From Vagococcus teuberi (GTDB lineage: Bacteria > Bacillota > Bacilli > Lactobacillales > Vagococcaceae), in contig NZ_CP017267.1 in NCBI RefSeq assembly GCF_001870205.1, positions 112,501-176,500 on the forward strand: a stretch of DNA of 64,000 nt. Direction: 5' to 3'. Below the pieces are notes generated by a model. It saw only the letters and a program-made list of their open reading frames with translations, was not told the DNA's origin and did no database searches. Shown one piece after another: positions 44,665-53,660 of the stretch (position 1 is the first letter of the stretch; the number at the start of each line of letters is the position of its first letter). The position numbers and the translations under genes are program-made.

Positions 44665-46027
44665 ACAAAAACAAGTACCAAAACACATTAAACATACAGC
44701 TCGTTATACAGCGTTAGATTTACTAACGAAAATTGCCAATAACCAAGCTTATTCAAATGTTTTAATCAATGAAGCAATCAAACGCCATCAGCTATCTGAT
44801 AAAGATGCCCGTTTGATGACAGAAATTGTCTATGGCACAATCAGTCGTCAATTGACATTAGAGTATTATTTAGCTCCTTTTATTAAAAAAGCTAAAAAAG
44901 TCGATATGTGGGTAAAACAATTATTATACCTATCAATGTATCAAATGCTTTATCTGGATAAAGTTCCTGAGTATGGTATTTTTAATGACGCTGTGACGAT
45001 TGCTAAAGCAAAAGGAAATCCTGGTATTGGAAAATTTGTTAACGGCGTATTGCGTAACATTCAACGTCATGGAGTGCCTTCTATAGATGATATTAAAGAT
45101 GATGTAGAACGTTTATCAATGGAAATTAGTATGCCTTTATGGTTAACCAAACGTTTGATAGACGATATTGGATTTGAAGAGACAAAACAACTAGGAGAAT
45201 CACTTTTGACACCAAGCCATGTGAGTGCACGAATAGATACACGAGTCATTGCAAGAGATGAAGCGATTAACGTGTTGCGAGAGGAAGGATTAGAAGTAGA
45301 GGAAAGTCAGATTTCACCTTATGGAGTGGTTGCTGAAAAAGGATTTTTAGCAAGTAGCTCATTGTTTAAAGAAGGAAAAATGACCATTCAAGATGAAAGT
45401 TCTATGTTAGTGGCACCAAGTATGCAAATCAATGTAAATGATACTGTGCTAGATGCCTGTGCAGCACCTGGTGGGAAAACAACACACATCGCCACTTTCT
45501 TAGAAGCGGATAAAGGTGGTAAAGTGATTTCATTAGACATCCATCAACATAAAATAAAATTGATCGAGTTAAATGCAGAAAGATTACATGTTGAAGATGT
45601 TGTTGAGGCGATATTACTAGATGCAAGAGAAGTGAAAAATAACTTTCCAGATGATTGTTTTGACCGAGTGCTAATTGATGCACCGTGTTCAGGTTTAGGA
45701 TTATTACGTCGAAAACCAGATATTAAATATCATAAAACTCCTGAAGATTTTATGAACTTGCAACGGATTCAATTAGAAATTTTAGAAAGTATTGTGTCAA
45801 AAGTATCACAATGCGGTATAATTACGTATAGTACATGTACGTTAACTCATGAAGAAAATAAAGATGTGGTAGAGAAGTTTTTAAACAAACACCCTGAATT
45901 TGAGTTGATAGATGTCTCTGGATCAGAGGAACTAGAAAAAAGTTATCACCAGAAACAGTTACAATTATACCCACATCATTACCATACAGATGGATTTTTC
46001 ATCAGTTGTTTCAAACGAAAAACATAG
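44657..46027 (+). CDS. rsmB: 16S rRNA (cytosine(967)-C(5))-methyltransferase RsmB
   Basis: 456 residues started at TTG 44657, overlapping the fmt stop by 8 bp. A NusB-like N-terminal RNA-binding domain (about 1-130) precedes a Rossmann methyltransferase domain with DACAAPGGKTTHIA for SAM, and two catalytic cysteines in DAPCSGLGLLRRKPD and YSTCTL. It methylates C967 of 16S rRNA. Confidence 0.94.
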   Translation: MSKQKQVPKHIKHTARYTALDLLTKIANNQAYSNVLINEAIKRHQLSDKDARLMTEIVYGTISRQLTLEYYLAPFIKKAKKVDMWVKQLLYLSMYQMLYLDKVPEYGIFNDAVTIAKAKGNPGIGKFVNGVLRNIQRHGVPSIDDIKDDVERLSMEISMPLWLTKRLIDDIGFEETKQLGESLLTPSHVSARIDTRVIARDEAINVLREEGLEVEESQISPYGVVAEKGFLASSSLFKEGKMTIQDESSMLVAPSMQINVNDTVLDACAAPGGKTTHIATFLEADKGGKVISLDIHQHKIKLIELNAERLHVEDVVEAILLDAREVKNNFPDDCFDRVLIDAPCSGLGLLRRKPDIKYHKTPEDFMNLQRIQLEILESIVSKVSQCGIITYSTCTLTHEENKDVVEKFLNKHPEFELIDVSGSEELEKSYHQKQLQLYPHHYHTDGFFISCFKRKT

Positions 46028-46044
46028 ATTAAGGGAGTGTAAAC

Positions 46045-46797
46045 ATGCAAATTGAATTCCAAACGAGTGTAGGACGTAAGAGAAAAAATAATCAAGATAC
46101 TGTTGGTGTCTATAAAAATAAAAAAAATATTACGTTAGCTATTGTAGCTGACGGAATGGGTGGACATCAAGCTGGAGACACAGCAAGTTATCTTGCTGTT
46201 ACTGGATTAGGCGAAGTTTGGGAAGAAACCATGTTAACTCAAAAAGATGATGTGTGTGATTGGTTAGTCGATCATATACAAGAAGAAAATGCACGAATTT
46301 TTGATCAAGGAAGTATAAACCCAGAGATGTTTGGTATGGGGACAACCATCGTTTCCACGGTTATTTTAGAAGATGAATTAATTTTAGCGCATGTGGGCGA
46401 TAGCCGGGCTTATATTGTTCGTGATGAGGAAATTAAGCAATTAACAGATGATCATTCATTAGTGAATGAATTGATAAAAACAGGTGAAATTTCAGCAGAA
46501 ATGGCACAAAATCATCCTAAGAAAAATATTTTGGTTCGTTCAATCGGCGTACCAGGTGAAGTGGAAGTAGATATTTCTCTTATCTCATTTAAGCCACAGG
46601 ACATGATTTTACTATGCTCTGATGGATTGACAAATATGTTAACCGATGACGAAATTAAAGAAGTTATGTTGACGGATTCACTATTAAAAAATCGAGTGGA
46701 AAAATTGATAGAACTGGCTAATATAGCAGGTGGAACAGATAACATTACGGTGTTAATAATCGATTTTGACGATGACTTACAGGAGGATACACCATGA
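46045..46797 (+). CDS. stp: Stp1/PrpC-type PP2C serine/threonine phosphatase
   Basis: 250 residues with the PPM metal-binding motifs VADGMGGHQAG, GMGTTIVS, HVGDSRAY, LTDDHSLVN, LLCSDGLTNML and GGTDNITVL. It is the cytosolic partner that dephosphorylates the PASTA kinase and its targets (IreP in Enterococcus faecalis). Its stop overlaps the kinase start by 4 bp (ATGA). Confidence 0.95.
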   Translation: MQIEFQTSVGRKRKNNQDTVGVYKNKKNITLAIVADGMGGHQAGDTASYLAVTGLGEVWEETMLTQKDDVCDWLVDHIQEENARIFDQGSINPEMFGMGTTIVSTVILEDELILAHVGDSRAYIVRDEEIKQLTDDHSLVNELIKTGEISAEMAQNHPKKNILVRSIGVPGEVEVDISLISFKPQDMILLCSDGLTNMLTDDEIKEVMLTDSLLKNRVEKLIELANIAGGTDNITVLIIDFDDDLQEDTP

Positions 46798-48686
46798 TAA
46801 ACATAGGAACAAAAATAGGGGGACGCTATGAAATAATTGGTAATATTGGTAGCGGTGGTATGGCAAATGTTTATTTGGCTCGAGATCTGATTTTGAATCG
46901 TGAAGTTGCAATTAAAGTATTGCGTTTTGATTTTCAAGATGACCAAAATGCAATTCGACGTTTTCAACGTGAAGCACTAGCAGCAACAGAAATGGTTCAT
47001 CCCAATATTGTGAGTGTTTATGATGTTGGTGAAGAAAATGGCATGCAGTATATTGTCATGGAATATGTTCGAGGAACAGATTTAAAACACTATATTCGTA
47101 ACTATTCCCCAATCCCATTAGATACGGTTGTTTATATGATGGAACAAATTTTGTCAGCTGTTTCACTTGCCCATGAACATGGCATTATTCACCGAGATTT
47201 GAAGCCGCAAAATATTTTAGTTGATGAACAAGGCAATGTGAAAATTACTGATTTTGGTATTGCAATCGCGTTATCTGAGACATCTTTAACTCAAACTAAT
47301 ACACTGCTTGGTTCTGTTCATTATTTATCACCAGAACAAGCAAGAGGTGGTATGTCGACTAGGCAATCAGATATTTATGCTTTAGGGATTATTCTCTATG
47401 AGTTGTTAACAGGACAGGTGCCCTTTGAAGGAGAATCAGCTGTTTCAATCGCATTGAAACACTTCCAAAAAGATGTGCCATCAGTCCGTCAATATAATCC
47501 AAGTATTCCTCAGGCATTAGAAAATGTTGTGCTTCATGCAACAGCGAAAGAAGTGTCTGATCGATACAAAACAGTCAATGACATGTATTCAGATTTGAGT
47601 ACTTCTCTAAGCCCTGAAAGAGCAAATGAACCAGTTTACGCACCAAGTTCTATGACAGATGAGACAATCATGTTAACTCCTGTTAAAGAACCTGAACCAG
47701 TCGTATCAAAAATGCCATTAGAAGAATCTGATTTGGATTTACATAGTCAAAATGATGAAACATCAAATGACAAACCTCGATCGAAAAAAAGAGGAAAGGC
47801 AATTGCTGCTATTCTTGGTATACTAGTTGTGATAGGTATTGGATTATTCGCATTAGGAACTAAGCAAGATGAGGTGACTATTCCTAATATAGAAAACATG
47901 CCACAGTCTGAAGCGATTAAGGCATTAGAAGCAAAGAAAATTAAAGTTAATCCTAAAATAGAGACAATTTCTGATGATAAAATAGAAGAAGGACGTGTTG
48001 TTAAAACACAACCACCTATTGGATCTAAAATCAAGCAAAAGGGAGAAATTGTTCTGTATATCAGTTCGGGTAAAAAATCTGTCTCGATGATGGATGTTGA
48101 GGGAATGTCAAAAAATGAAGCAAAACAAGCGCTAATAAAATTTGGATTTAAAGAAAATAACATTAGTGAAAAACAGGAAGCTTCTAGTGATGTCGAAAAA
48201 GATAATGTTATGTCACAAAGTATTCAACCTGGAACAGAAATTGTTCCTGAAAATGAAAAAATTACATTAACTATTAGTAAAGGTCCGGATAGCTTTTCGC
48301 TTGCTTATTTGACAGGATACACACGAGACCAAGTAGCTAGATATATTGATAGTGAAGGATTGTTATTACGAAGTGAAGGACAGGATTATAGTTCCTCTGT
48401 TCCACAAGGACAAGTTCTATACACAACACCCGCTGGAGGAACACCAGTTAAAAAAGGTGATTATATTACAGTAGTTTATTCATTAGGACCTGAACCTGTG
48501 AAAACTGAACCAAGTAGTTCAACAGAACATTCAAGCGACACAACAGATTCTACTGAAACGACACAACATTCTGGAGACGGAAATCAAACTAATCAAAATC
48601 AAGGAAACCAAAATAATAATCAACAAAATCAAAATAATGGAAATACCAAGCCAAGTCAAAGTGAACCAAAAGAGAAAAAAGAATAG
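46794..48686 (+). CDS. prkC: PASTA-domain serine/threonine kinase (PrkC/IreK/StkP)
   Basis: 630 residues. The kinase domain (about 1-275) has GSGGMANVYLA, HRDLKPQNILV, DFGIAIAL and GSVHYLSPEQ. A Pro/Glu-rich juxtamembrane region, one transmembrane helix (about residues 335-355, AIAAILGILVVIGIGLFALG) and three extracellular PASTA repeats (about 360-565) follow. The last 65 residues are Ser/Thr- then Asn/Gln-rich low complexity. It senses muropeptides or lipid II and controls wall homeostasis and cephalosporin tolerance. A hairpin follows. Confidence 0.95.
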   Translation: MINIGTKIGGRYEIIGNIGSGGMANVYLARDLILNREVAIKVLRFDFQDDQNAIRRFQREALAATEMVHPNIVSVYDVGEENGMQYIVMEYVRGTDLKHYIRNYSPIPLDTVVYMMEQILSAVSLAHEHGIIHRDLKPQNILVDEQGNVKITDFGIAIALSETSLTQTNTLLGSVHYLSPEQARGGMSTRQSDIYALGIILYELLTGQVPFEGESAVSIALKHFQKDVPSVRQYNPSIPQALENVVLHATAKEVSDRYKTVNDMYSDLSTSLSPERANEPVYAPSSMTDETIMLTPVKEPEPVVSKMPLEESDLDLHSQNDETSNDKPRSKKRGKAIAAILGILVVIGIGLFALGTKQDEVTIPNIENMPQSEAIKALEAKKIKVNPKIETISDDKIEEGRVVKTQPPIGSKIKQKGEIVLYISSGKKSVSMMDVEGMSKNEAKQALIKFGFKENNISEKQEASSDVEKDNVMSQSIQPGTEIVPENEKITLTISKGPDSFSLAYLTGYTRDQVARYIDSEGLLLRSEGQDYSSSVPQGQVLYTTPAGGTPVKKGDYITVVYSLGPEPVKTEPSSSTEHSSDTTDSTETTQHSGDGNQTNQNQGNQNNNQQNQNNGNTKPSQSEPKEKKE

Positions 48687-48706
48687 ATATTTAGAATGAT
48701 TAAAAA

Positions 48707-48750
48707 GTGATTATTGATATCGTAGTAATGATGTCGATAATTGCTTTTTT
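48707..48750 (+). terminator. Probable terminator after prkC
   Basis: GTGATTATTGATATC can pair with GATGTCGATAATTGC using several G-U pairs, followed by T6. It is weaker than the other terminators here. Confidence 0.55.
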
Positions 48751-48863
48751 GTATTTGTGTAATGTATGTTCTGTCTATATAAGTCTGTATAAAAAAAGAA
48801 AAAGGGTGTAAAAATATGGTACAATAACACATAGAATAATGTGATTATCAAAGGAGGAAGTAA

Positions 48864-49748
48864 ATGCCTAAAGGACAAATCTGTAAAGCGTTAAGTGGTT
48901 TTTATTACATTGACTATAAAGGCAAGCGTTATCAAACACGAGCGCGAGGGAATTTTAGAAATCGAAATATTACACCACTTGTTGGTGATTGGGTAGAATT
49001 TGAAAGTACAAATGAAACAGATGGCTATATTTTAGATGTTTATGAACGAAAAAATGATTTAGTTAGACCACCTGTTGCTAACATTGATCAAGGTGTCGTT
49101 GTATCGAGCTGTGTGGAACCTAATTTTTCTACTAATCTATTGGATCGATTTTTGGTTACGTTATCTGAAAAAGATATTGCGCCTATTATTTATGTTACGA
49201 AGATGGACTTAGCTAGTGATGATGTGAAGCAAGAGATGATAGAAATCCAGAAAGACTATGAACAGATTGGTTACCCTGTTTTACTTGCAGAGAAAGAATC
49301 TTTAGAAGATTTAACAGATTTTTTTAAAGATAAGTTAACGGTGTTTATGGGACAATCAGGGGCAGGTAAGTCAACTTTGTTAAATCAATTATCACCAGAT
49401 TTATCATTAAAAGTAGGAGAGATTTCCGAAAGTTTGGGACGAGGTCGCCATACAACGAGACATGTTGAACTGATTGATTTATTTGACGGATTAGTAGCAG
49501 ATACTCCTGGTTTTAGTTCGATTGATTTCTTAGAAATGACATTAGATGAATTGCCGAAACGTTTTCCAGAATTTGTTGAAGCGTCGGTTTACTGTAAATT
49601 TAGAGAATGCAAACATCGTCATGAACCAAAATGTGAAGTGAAGAGAAAAGTTGAAACTGGTGAAATATTAGCTAGTCGATATGATCACTATTTACAATTT
49701 TATGATGAGATTAATAACCGAAAACCAGTATATAAAAAAAATAAATAA
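48864..49748 (+). CDS. rsgA: Ribosome small subunit-dependent GTPase A
   Basis: 294 residues with an OB-fold N-terminus, a circularly permuted GTPase order (TKMD before GQSGAGKSTLLN before DTPGFSS) and a C-terminal zinc finger (CKFRECKHRHEPKC). This order is diagnostic of RsgA/YloQ, which checks maturation of the 30S subunit. It starts a new transcript with AAAGGAGG, followed by rpe and thiN. Confidence 0.96.
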   Translation: MPKGQICKALSGFYYIDYKGKRYQTRARGNFRNRNITPLVGDWVEFESTNETDGYILDVYERKNDLVRPPVANIDQGVVVSSCVEPNFSTNLLDRFLVTLSEKDIAPIIYVTKMDLASDDVKQEMIEIQKDYEQIGYPVLLAEKESLEDLTDFFKDKLTVFMGQSGAGKSTLLNQLSPDLSLKVGEISESLGRGRHTTRHVELIDLFDGLVADTPGFSSIDFLEMTLDELPKRFPEFVEASVYCKFRECKHRHEPKCEVKRKVETGEILASRYDHYLQFYDEINNRKPVYKKNK

Positions 49749-49763
49749 AAGTGAGGAAAAACT

Positions 49764-50417
49764 ATGGTAAAGATAGCACCATCAATATTAAGCGCAGATT
49801 TTTCAAAATTGGGAGAAGATGTTAAACGTGTTGATAAAGCTGGAGCAGATTATATTCACATTGATGTAATGGATGGACAATTTGTTCCAAATATTACGTT
49901 CGGTCCAGCACTTATTTCATCTATTCGTCCTATGACTGATTTAATTTTTGATGTTCACTTGATGATAGTAGATCCGGAACGTTTTATTGATGAGTTTGTA
50001 AAAGCTGGTTCTGATATTATTACAGTTCATGCTGAAAGTACGACTCATTTACACCGTGTCATTCAACAAATTAAAGCGAGTGGCGTAAAAGCTGGAGTTG
50101 TCATTAATCCAGGAACACCAGTTGAAGTGATTAAACCTGTTTTATCAATGGTTGATTTAGTCTTAGTGATGACAGTTAATCCAGGATTTGGTGGTCAAAA
50201 ATTCATCTTAGAATGTTTAGATAAAGTAAGTGAACTAGCAGAGTTACGACAAGCTAATGGATACACTTATGAAATTGAAGTTGACGGTGGCGTGGATGAT
50301 AAGACTGCAAAAGAATGTGTCAAAGCAGGAGCAGATGTGTTAGTGGCCGGATCATATGTTTATAAATATGATGATGTCGCTGAGCCGATTAAAAAATTAA
50401 AAGAAGCAGGTAAGTAA
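49764..50417 (+). CDS. rpe: Ribulose-phosphate 3-epimerase
   Basis: 217 residues of TIM-barrel epimerase: [50 protein letters not shown] and EVDGGVD carry the metal- and phosphate-binding residues. It interconverts ribulose- and xylulose-5-phosphate in the pentose phosphate pathway. It lies between rsgA and thiN, sharing one base with the thiN start. Confidence 0.95.
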   Translation: MVKIAPSILSADFSKLGEDVKRVDKAGADYIHIDVMDGQFVPNITFGPALISSIRPMTDLIFDVHLMIVDPERFIDEFVKAGSDIITVHAESTTHLHRVIQQIKASGVKAGVVINPGTPVEVIKPVLSMVDLVLVMTVNPGFGGQKFILECLDKVSELAELRQANGYTYEIEVDGGVDDKTAKECVKAGADVLVAGSYVYKYDDVAEPIKKLKEAGK

Positions 50418-51067
50418 TGAAAAAGTCGGTTATTGTGTTGGCCGGTAGTGATAAATCATTATGGCCAAGCATGGATATATTTGATGAAGCAAGTCATATT
50501 ATTGGGGTTGATAGGGGAGCTTACGAAGGTGTTCGTCATGGCTTATCTGTTGATGTGGCGGTAGGTGATTTTGACTCACTAAGTTCTGAAGAACTTTCTT
50601 ATGTTAAAGAACATGTAGAAAAAGTGACACAATACCCAGCTGAAAAAGATGAAACGGATACTGAAATTGGTATTTCTGTCGCTAGTGAACTATCAGAAGA
50701 CGCTAAAATCATCCTAATAGGTGGCACTGGTGGGCGAATAGATCATTTTCTAGCTAATCTATGGTTGCCATTGCAAGATCGCTTTAAATCAGTCACTACA
50801 AGGCTTGTGATAAAAGACAATCAAAATACGATTTCTTATTTTCTGCCAGGAGATTATACTCTTGAAAAAGAGCCAGATAAAAAATATTTAGCATATGTTT
50901 GTTTAACACCTATGACACATTTATCTTTATATGATGCGAAGTATCGTTTAGATGATGTTGATGTGATGCAACCAACTTCCTATGCAAGTAATGAATTCGT
51001 TGGTAAAACGACAAGGTTTTCGTTTTCAAGTGGCATCATGTGTGTCATTCAATCTAAAGACAAATAA
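50417..51067 (+). CDS. thiN: Thiamine diphosphokinase
   Basis: 216 residues with GVDRGAYEGVRHGLSVDVAV, GDFDSLS, YPAEKDETDTEIG and GGTGGRIDHFLANL, the motifs of thiamine pyrophosphokinase, which makes thiamine diphosphate from thiamine and ATP. Its start codon overlaps the rpe stop (TAATGA). Confidence 0.94.
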   Translation: MKKSVIVLAGSDKSLWPSMDIFDEASHIIGVDRGAYEGVRHGLSVDVAVGDFDSLSSEELSYVKEHVEKVTQYPAEKDETDTEIGISVASELSEDAKIILIGGTGGRIDHFLANLWLPLQDRFKSVTTRLVIKDNQNTISYFLPGDYTLEKEPDKKYLAYVCLTPMTHLSLYDAKYRLDDVDVMQPTSYASNEFVGKTTRFSFSSGIMCVIQSKDK

Positions 51068-51098
51068 AAAAAGCAGCCTCTAGTTAGGTTGCTTTTTT
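51066..51098. terminator. Bidirectional terminator between thiN and rpmB
   Basis: AGCAGCCT and AGGTTGCT (one mismatch or wobble) flanked by A7 and T6 runs, between converging genes. Confidence 0.75.
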
Positions 51099-51111
51099 AA
51101 TATCTATTTTA

Positions 51112-51300
51112 TTAAACGCGTTCAACTTTACCAGATTTCAAAGCACGAGCAGAAACCCAAACTTTTTTTGGTTTACCGTCAACTAAAATACGAACTTTTT
51201 GAAGATTAGCTCCCCAAGTACGTTTAGATGCGTTCATTGCGTGAGAACGGTTGTTACCAGTTCTTGCTTTACGACCAGTTATATAACATTGTTTTGCCAT
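51112..51300 (-). CDS. rpmB: 50S ribosomal protein L28
   Basis: 62 residues, [20 protein letters not shown] through [16 protein letters not shown], a complete bacterial L28 of normal length. Of the zinc-site positions only the single Cys5 is present, so it is the zinc-free type. AAGGAGGG precedes the ATG. It is transcribed opposite to its neighbours, as in related genomes. Confidence 0.97.
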   Translation of the reverse strand: MAKQCYITGRKARTGNNRSHAMNASKRTWGANLQKVRILVDGKPKKVWVSARALKSGKVERV

Positions 51301-51518
51301 GATATTCCCTCCTTTGCTTTGCTGGCATTTTTACGATTCTATTAATCATACTAAAATAATTTATCATAAAAAGAAACAAAAAGCAATAAAAAATATGATA
51401 AAGTTACAATAAGAGTGATGTTATAAGCGTTTAAAGATAATTATTCTTTAATAAAAATCGTCTTTATGATAAACTAAAGAATGATAATGGGTAATACTGA
51501 CTTTGAGGAGGTAGTAAA

Positions 51519-51881
51519 ATGGCTGTAAAAATTAAAACACAAGCTGGAACCATTGAAATTTCAAATGATGTTATAGCAACAGTTGTCGGTGGTGCTGCCA
51601 CAGATATTTACGGGATCGTTGGTATGGCAAGCAAAAATCAAATTAAAGACAATTTAAATGATATTTTAGGTAAAGAAAACTATTCTCGTGGGGTAGTAGT
51701 ACGCCAAGAAGAAAACGGTGTAGCAGTAGATGTGTACATTATGGTAAGCTACGGAACAAAAATTTCTGAAGTAAGTCGTAATGTGCAAGAAAAAGTCAAA
51801 TACAATCTTGAAACAATGCTTGGCGTTGTTGCAAATTCAGTAAATGTTTTTATCCAAGGCGTGCGTGTGCAACCTGAATAA
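51519..51881 (+). CDS. Asp23/Gls24 family envelope stress response protein (YloU)
   Basis: 120 residues with the DUF322/Asp23 pattern GTIEISNDVIATVVGGAATD and VNVFIQGVRV. YloU-like proteins of this family are small cytoplasmic or membrane-associated proteins tied to envelope stress. The ribosome binding site is GAGGAGG. It is directly upstream of fakA, the standard yloU-yloV pair. Confidence 0.92.
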   Translation: MAVKIKTQAGTIEISNDVIATVVGGAATDIYGIVGMASKNQIKDNLNDILGKENYSRGVVVRQEENGVAVDVYIMVSYGTKISEVSRNVQEKVKYNLETMLGVVANSVNVFIQGVRVQPE

Positions 51882-51926
51882 AATCATGTGCTATTAAGTG
51901 TTAAACATACGAGGAGGAACATTTTA

Positions 51927-53603
51927 GTGGAACTAAAAGCAATCAACGGAGGGCAATTTCAAGCAATGGTACAAGTCGGCGCCAACAGACTGAACCAAAA
52001 CGCAGAATTTGTCAATTCTTTAAATGTTTTCCCTGTACCAGATGGTGATACGGGAACAAATATGGATTTATCGATGACTAGTGGAGCAAAAGCTGTTAGA
52101 GAGGCAACAACGGAACATGTTGGAGAATTAGCCGCAATCTTATCTAAAGGCCTTTTAATGGGTGCTCGTGGAAATTCTGGCGTTATCTTGTCACAATTAT
52201 TTAGAGGATTCTCAAAAAAAATTGAAGATAAAGAAGAATTAAACGCACAAGACTTAGCAGATGCGTTTAAAAATGGTGTAGAAGTTGCGTATAAAGCAGT
52301 GATGAAACCTGTTGAAGGAACAATTTTAACTGTCTCTAGAGGTGCTGCGATTGCCGCTGAGAAAAAAGCAAAAGAGAGTGATGATGCATTAGAAGTCATG
52401 GAAGCTGCTCTTAAAGGTGCTAAAAAAGCGTTAGCTAAAACACCTGATATGTTGCCTGTCTTAAAAGAAGTTGGCGTTGTCGATAGTGGTGGACAAGGAC
52501 TTGTTTTTATCTATGAAGGTTTCGTTGAGTCTTTATCTGGCAAAGTAGTTGAAAGTGAAATTTATCAACCATCACCAGCTCAAATGGAAGAGATGGTTAA
52601 TGCTGAACATCATCGCAGTGTTCAAAGCCATATGTCAACTGAAGACATTAAATTTGGTTACTGTACAGAAATCATGGTAAAAATTGGTGAAGGACCAACA
52701 GTTGATAGTACGTTTGATTATGACACATTTAGAAATTACTTAAATGAAATTGGTGATTCATTATTAGTTGTAGCCGATGATGAAATCATCAAAGTTCATG
52801 TTCATACAGAGCAACCTGGTGAAGTCATGAATTATGGTCAAAAATTTGGTTCATTAATCAAAATCAAAGTGGATAATATGCGCTTGCAACATGAATCATT
52901 ACTTGATACTCCAAGTGTACCAGCTGTAGAAGAACCAAAAGAAAAAGTACCTTATGGTATTATTTCAATTGCTGCTGGTAAAGGGGTTCAAGACTTGTTT
53001 AGTAGCATGGGTGTTAATCACGTGATTAGTGGTGGACAAACAATGAATCCAAGCACAGAGGATATTATGTTAGCCATCCAATCAGTGAACGCTGAAAACG
53101 TGATTATCTTACCTAATAATAAAAATATCTTCATGGCAGCTGATCAAGCCGCTGAAGTGAGTGATGTGCCAACGATCGTGATTCCATCAAAAACAATTTC
53201 TCAAGGAATGACGGCACTATTAGGATTTAATGATCAAGTATCACTTGAAGAAAATCAAAAAAACATGTTAGAAATGCTTGATGGTGTAACAAGCGGTCAA
53301 GTCACAACGGCTGTTCGTGACACAAGCATTGATGGCGTTGAAATTAAAAAAGACGATAACTTGGGCATGGTTGAAGGGAAAATTGTGGTATCAATGCCAA
53401 GTCGTTTTGATGCAAGTTTAGAAACATTAAAACAAATGATTGATGATGACACTGAAATTGTGACAATCTTAATTGGTGAAGATGGAACAAGTGAAGAAGC
53501 ATCATTATTAGAAGAAGCGTTGCTTGAAATGGATAGTGATTTAGAAGTTGAGATTCATCAAGGAGATCAACCAGTTTATCCATATTTATTTGCAGCTGAA
53601 TAA
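51927..53603 (+). CDS. fakA: Fatty acid kinase catalytic subunit FakA (DAK2 domain, YloV)
   Basis: 558 residues from GTG 51927, 9 nt after GAGGAGG; upstream in-frame starts lack such a site. The N-terminal DAK2 kinase domain has NVFPVPDGDTGTNMDLSM (the Mg2+/ATP Asp cluster) and GARGNSGVILSQLFRGF. A middle domain and a C-terminal FakB-like fold follow. FakA phosphorylates FakB-bound fatty acids that enter phospholipid synthesis through PlsX/PlsY; plsX is two genes downstream. Confidence 0.93.
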   Translation: MELKAINGGQFQAMVQVGANRLNQNAEFVNSLNVFPVPDGDTGTNMDLSMTSGAKAVREATTEHVGELAAILSKGLLMGARGNSGVILSQLFRGFSKKIEDKEELNAQDLADAFKNGVEVAYKAVMKPVEGTILTVSRGAAIAAEKKAKESDDALEVMEAALKGAKKALAKTPDMLPVLKEVGVVDSGGQGLVFIYEGFVESLSGKVVESEIYQPSPAQMEEMVNAEHHRSVQSHMSTEDIKFGYCTEIMVKIGEGPTVDSTFDYDTFRNYLNEIGDSLLVVADDEIIKVHVHTEQPGEVMNYGQKFGSLIKIKVDNMRLQHESLLDTPSVPAVEEPKEKVPYGIISIAAGKGVQDLFSSMGVNHVISGGQTMNPSTEDIMLAIQSVNAENVIILPNNKNIFMAADQAAEVSDVPTIVIPSKTISQGMTALLGFNDQVSLEENQKNMLEMLDGVTSGQVTTAVRDTSIDGVEIKKDDNLGMVEGKIVVSMPSRFDASLETLKQMIDDDTEIVTILIGEDGTSEEASLLEEALLEMDSDLEVEIHQGDQPVYPYLFAAE

Positions 53604-53605
53604 GA

Positions 53606-53637
53606 TAAAAAAGTCAAACATTGGTTTGACTTTTTTT
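53606..53637 (+). terminator. Rho-independent terminator after fakA
   Basis: AAGTCAAAC and GTTTGACTT form a perfect 9-bp stem with a 4-nt loop and T7 tail. Confidence 0.88.
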
Positions 53638-53660
53638 ACAGTTAAAAAGGAGGAGTCAAA

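Noticed and set aside
51422-51436. CcpA cre-like sequence (ATAAGCGTTTAAA) upstream of the Asp23-family gene
   Set aside because: Only a partial match to the cre consensus and a single occurrence; too weak to call.
51959-52399. 146-residue minus-strand ORF within fakA
   Set aside because: Shadow of the conserved DAK2 domain coding sequence.
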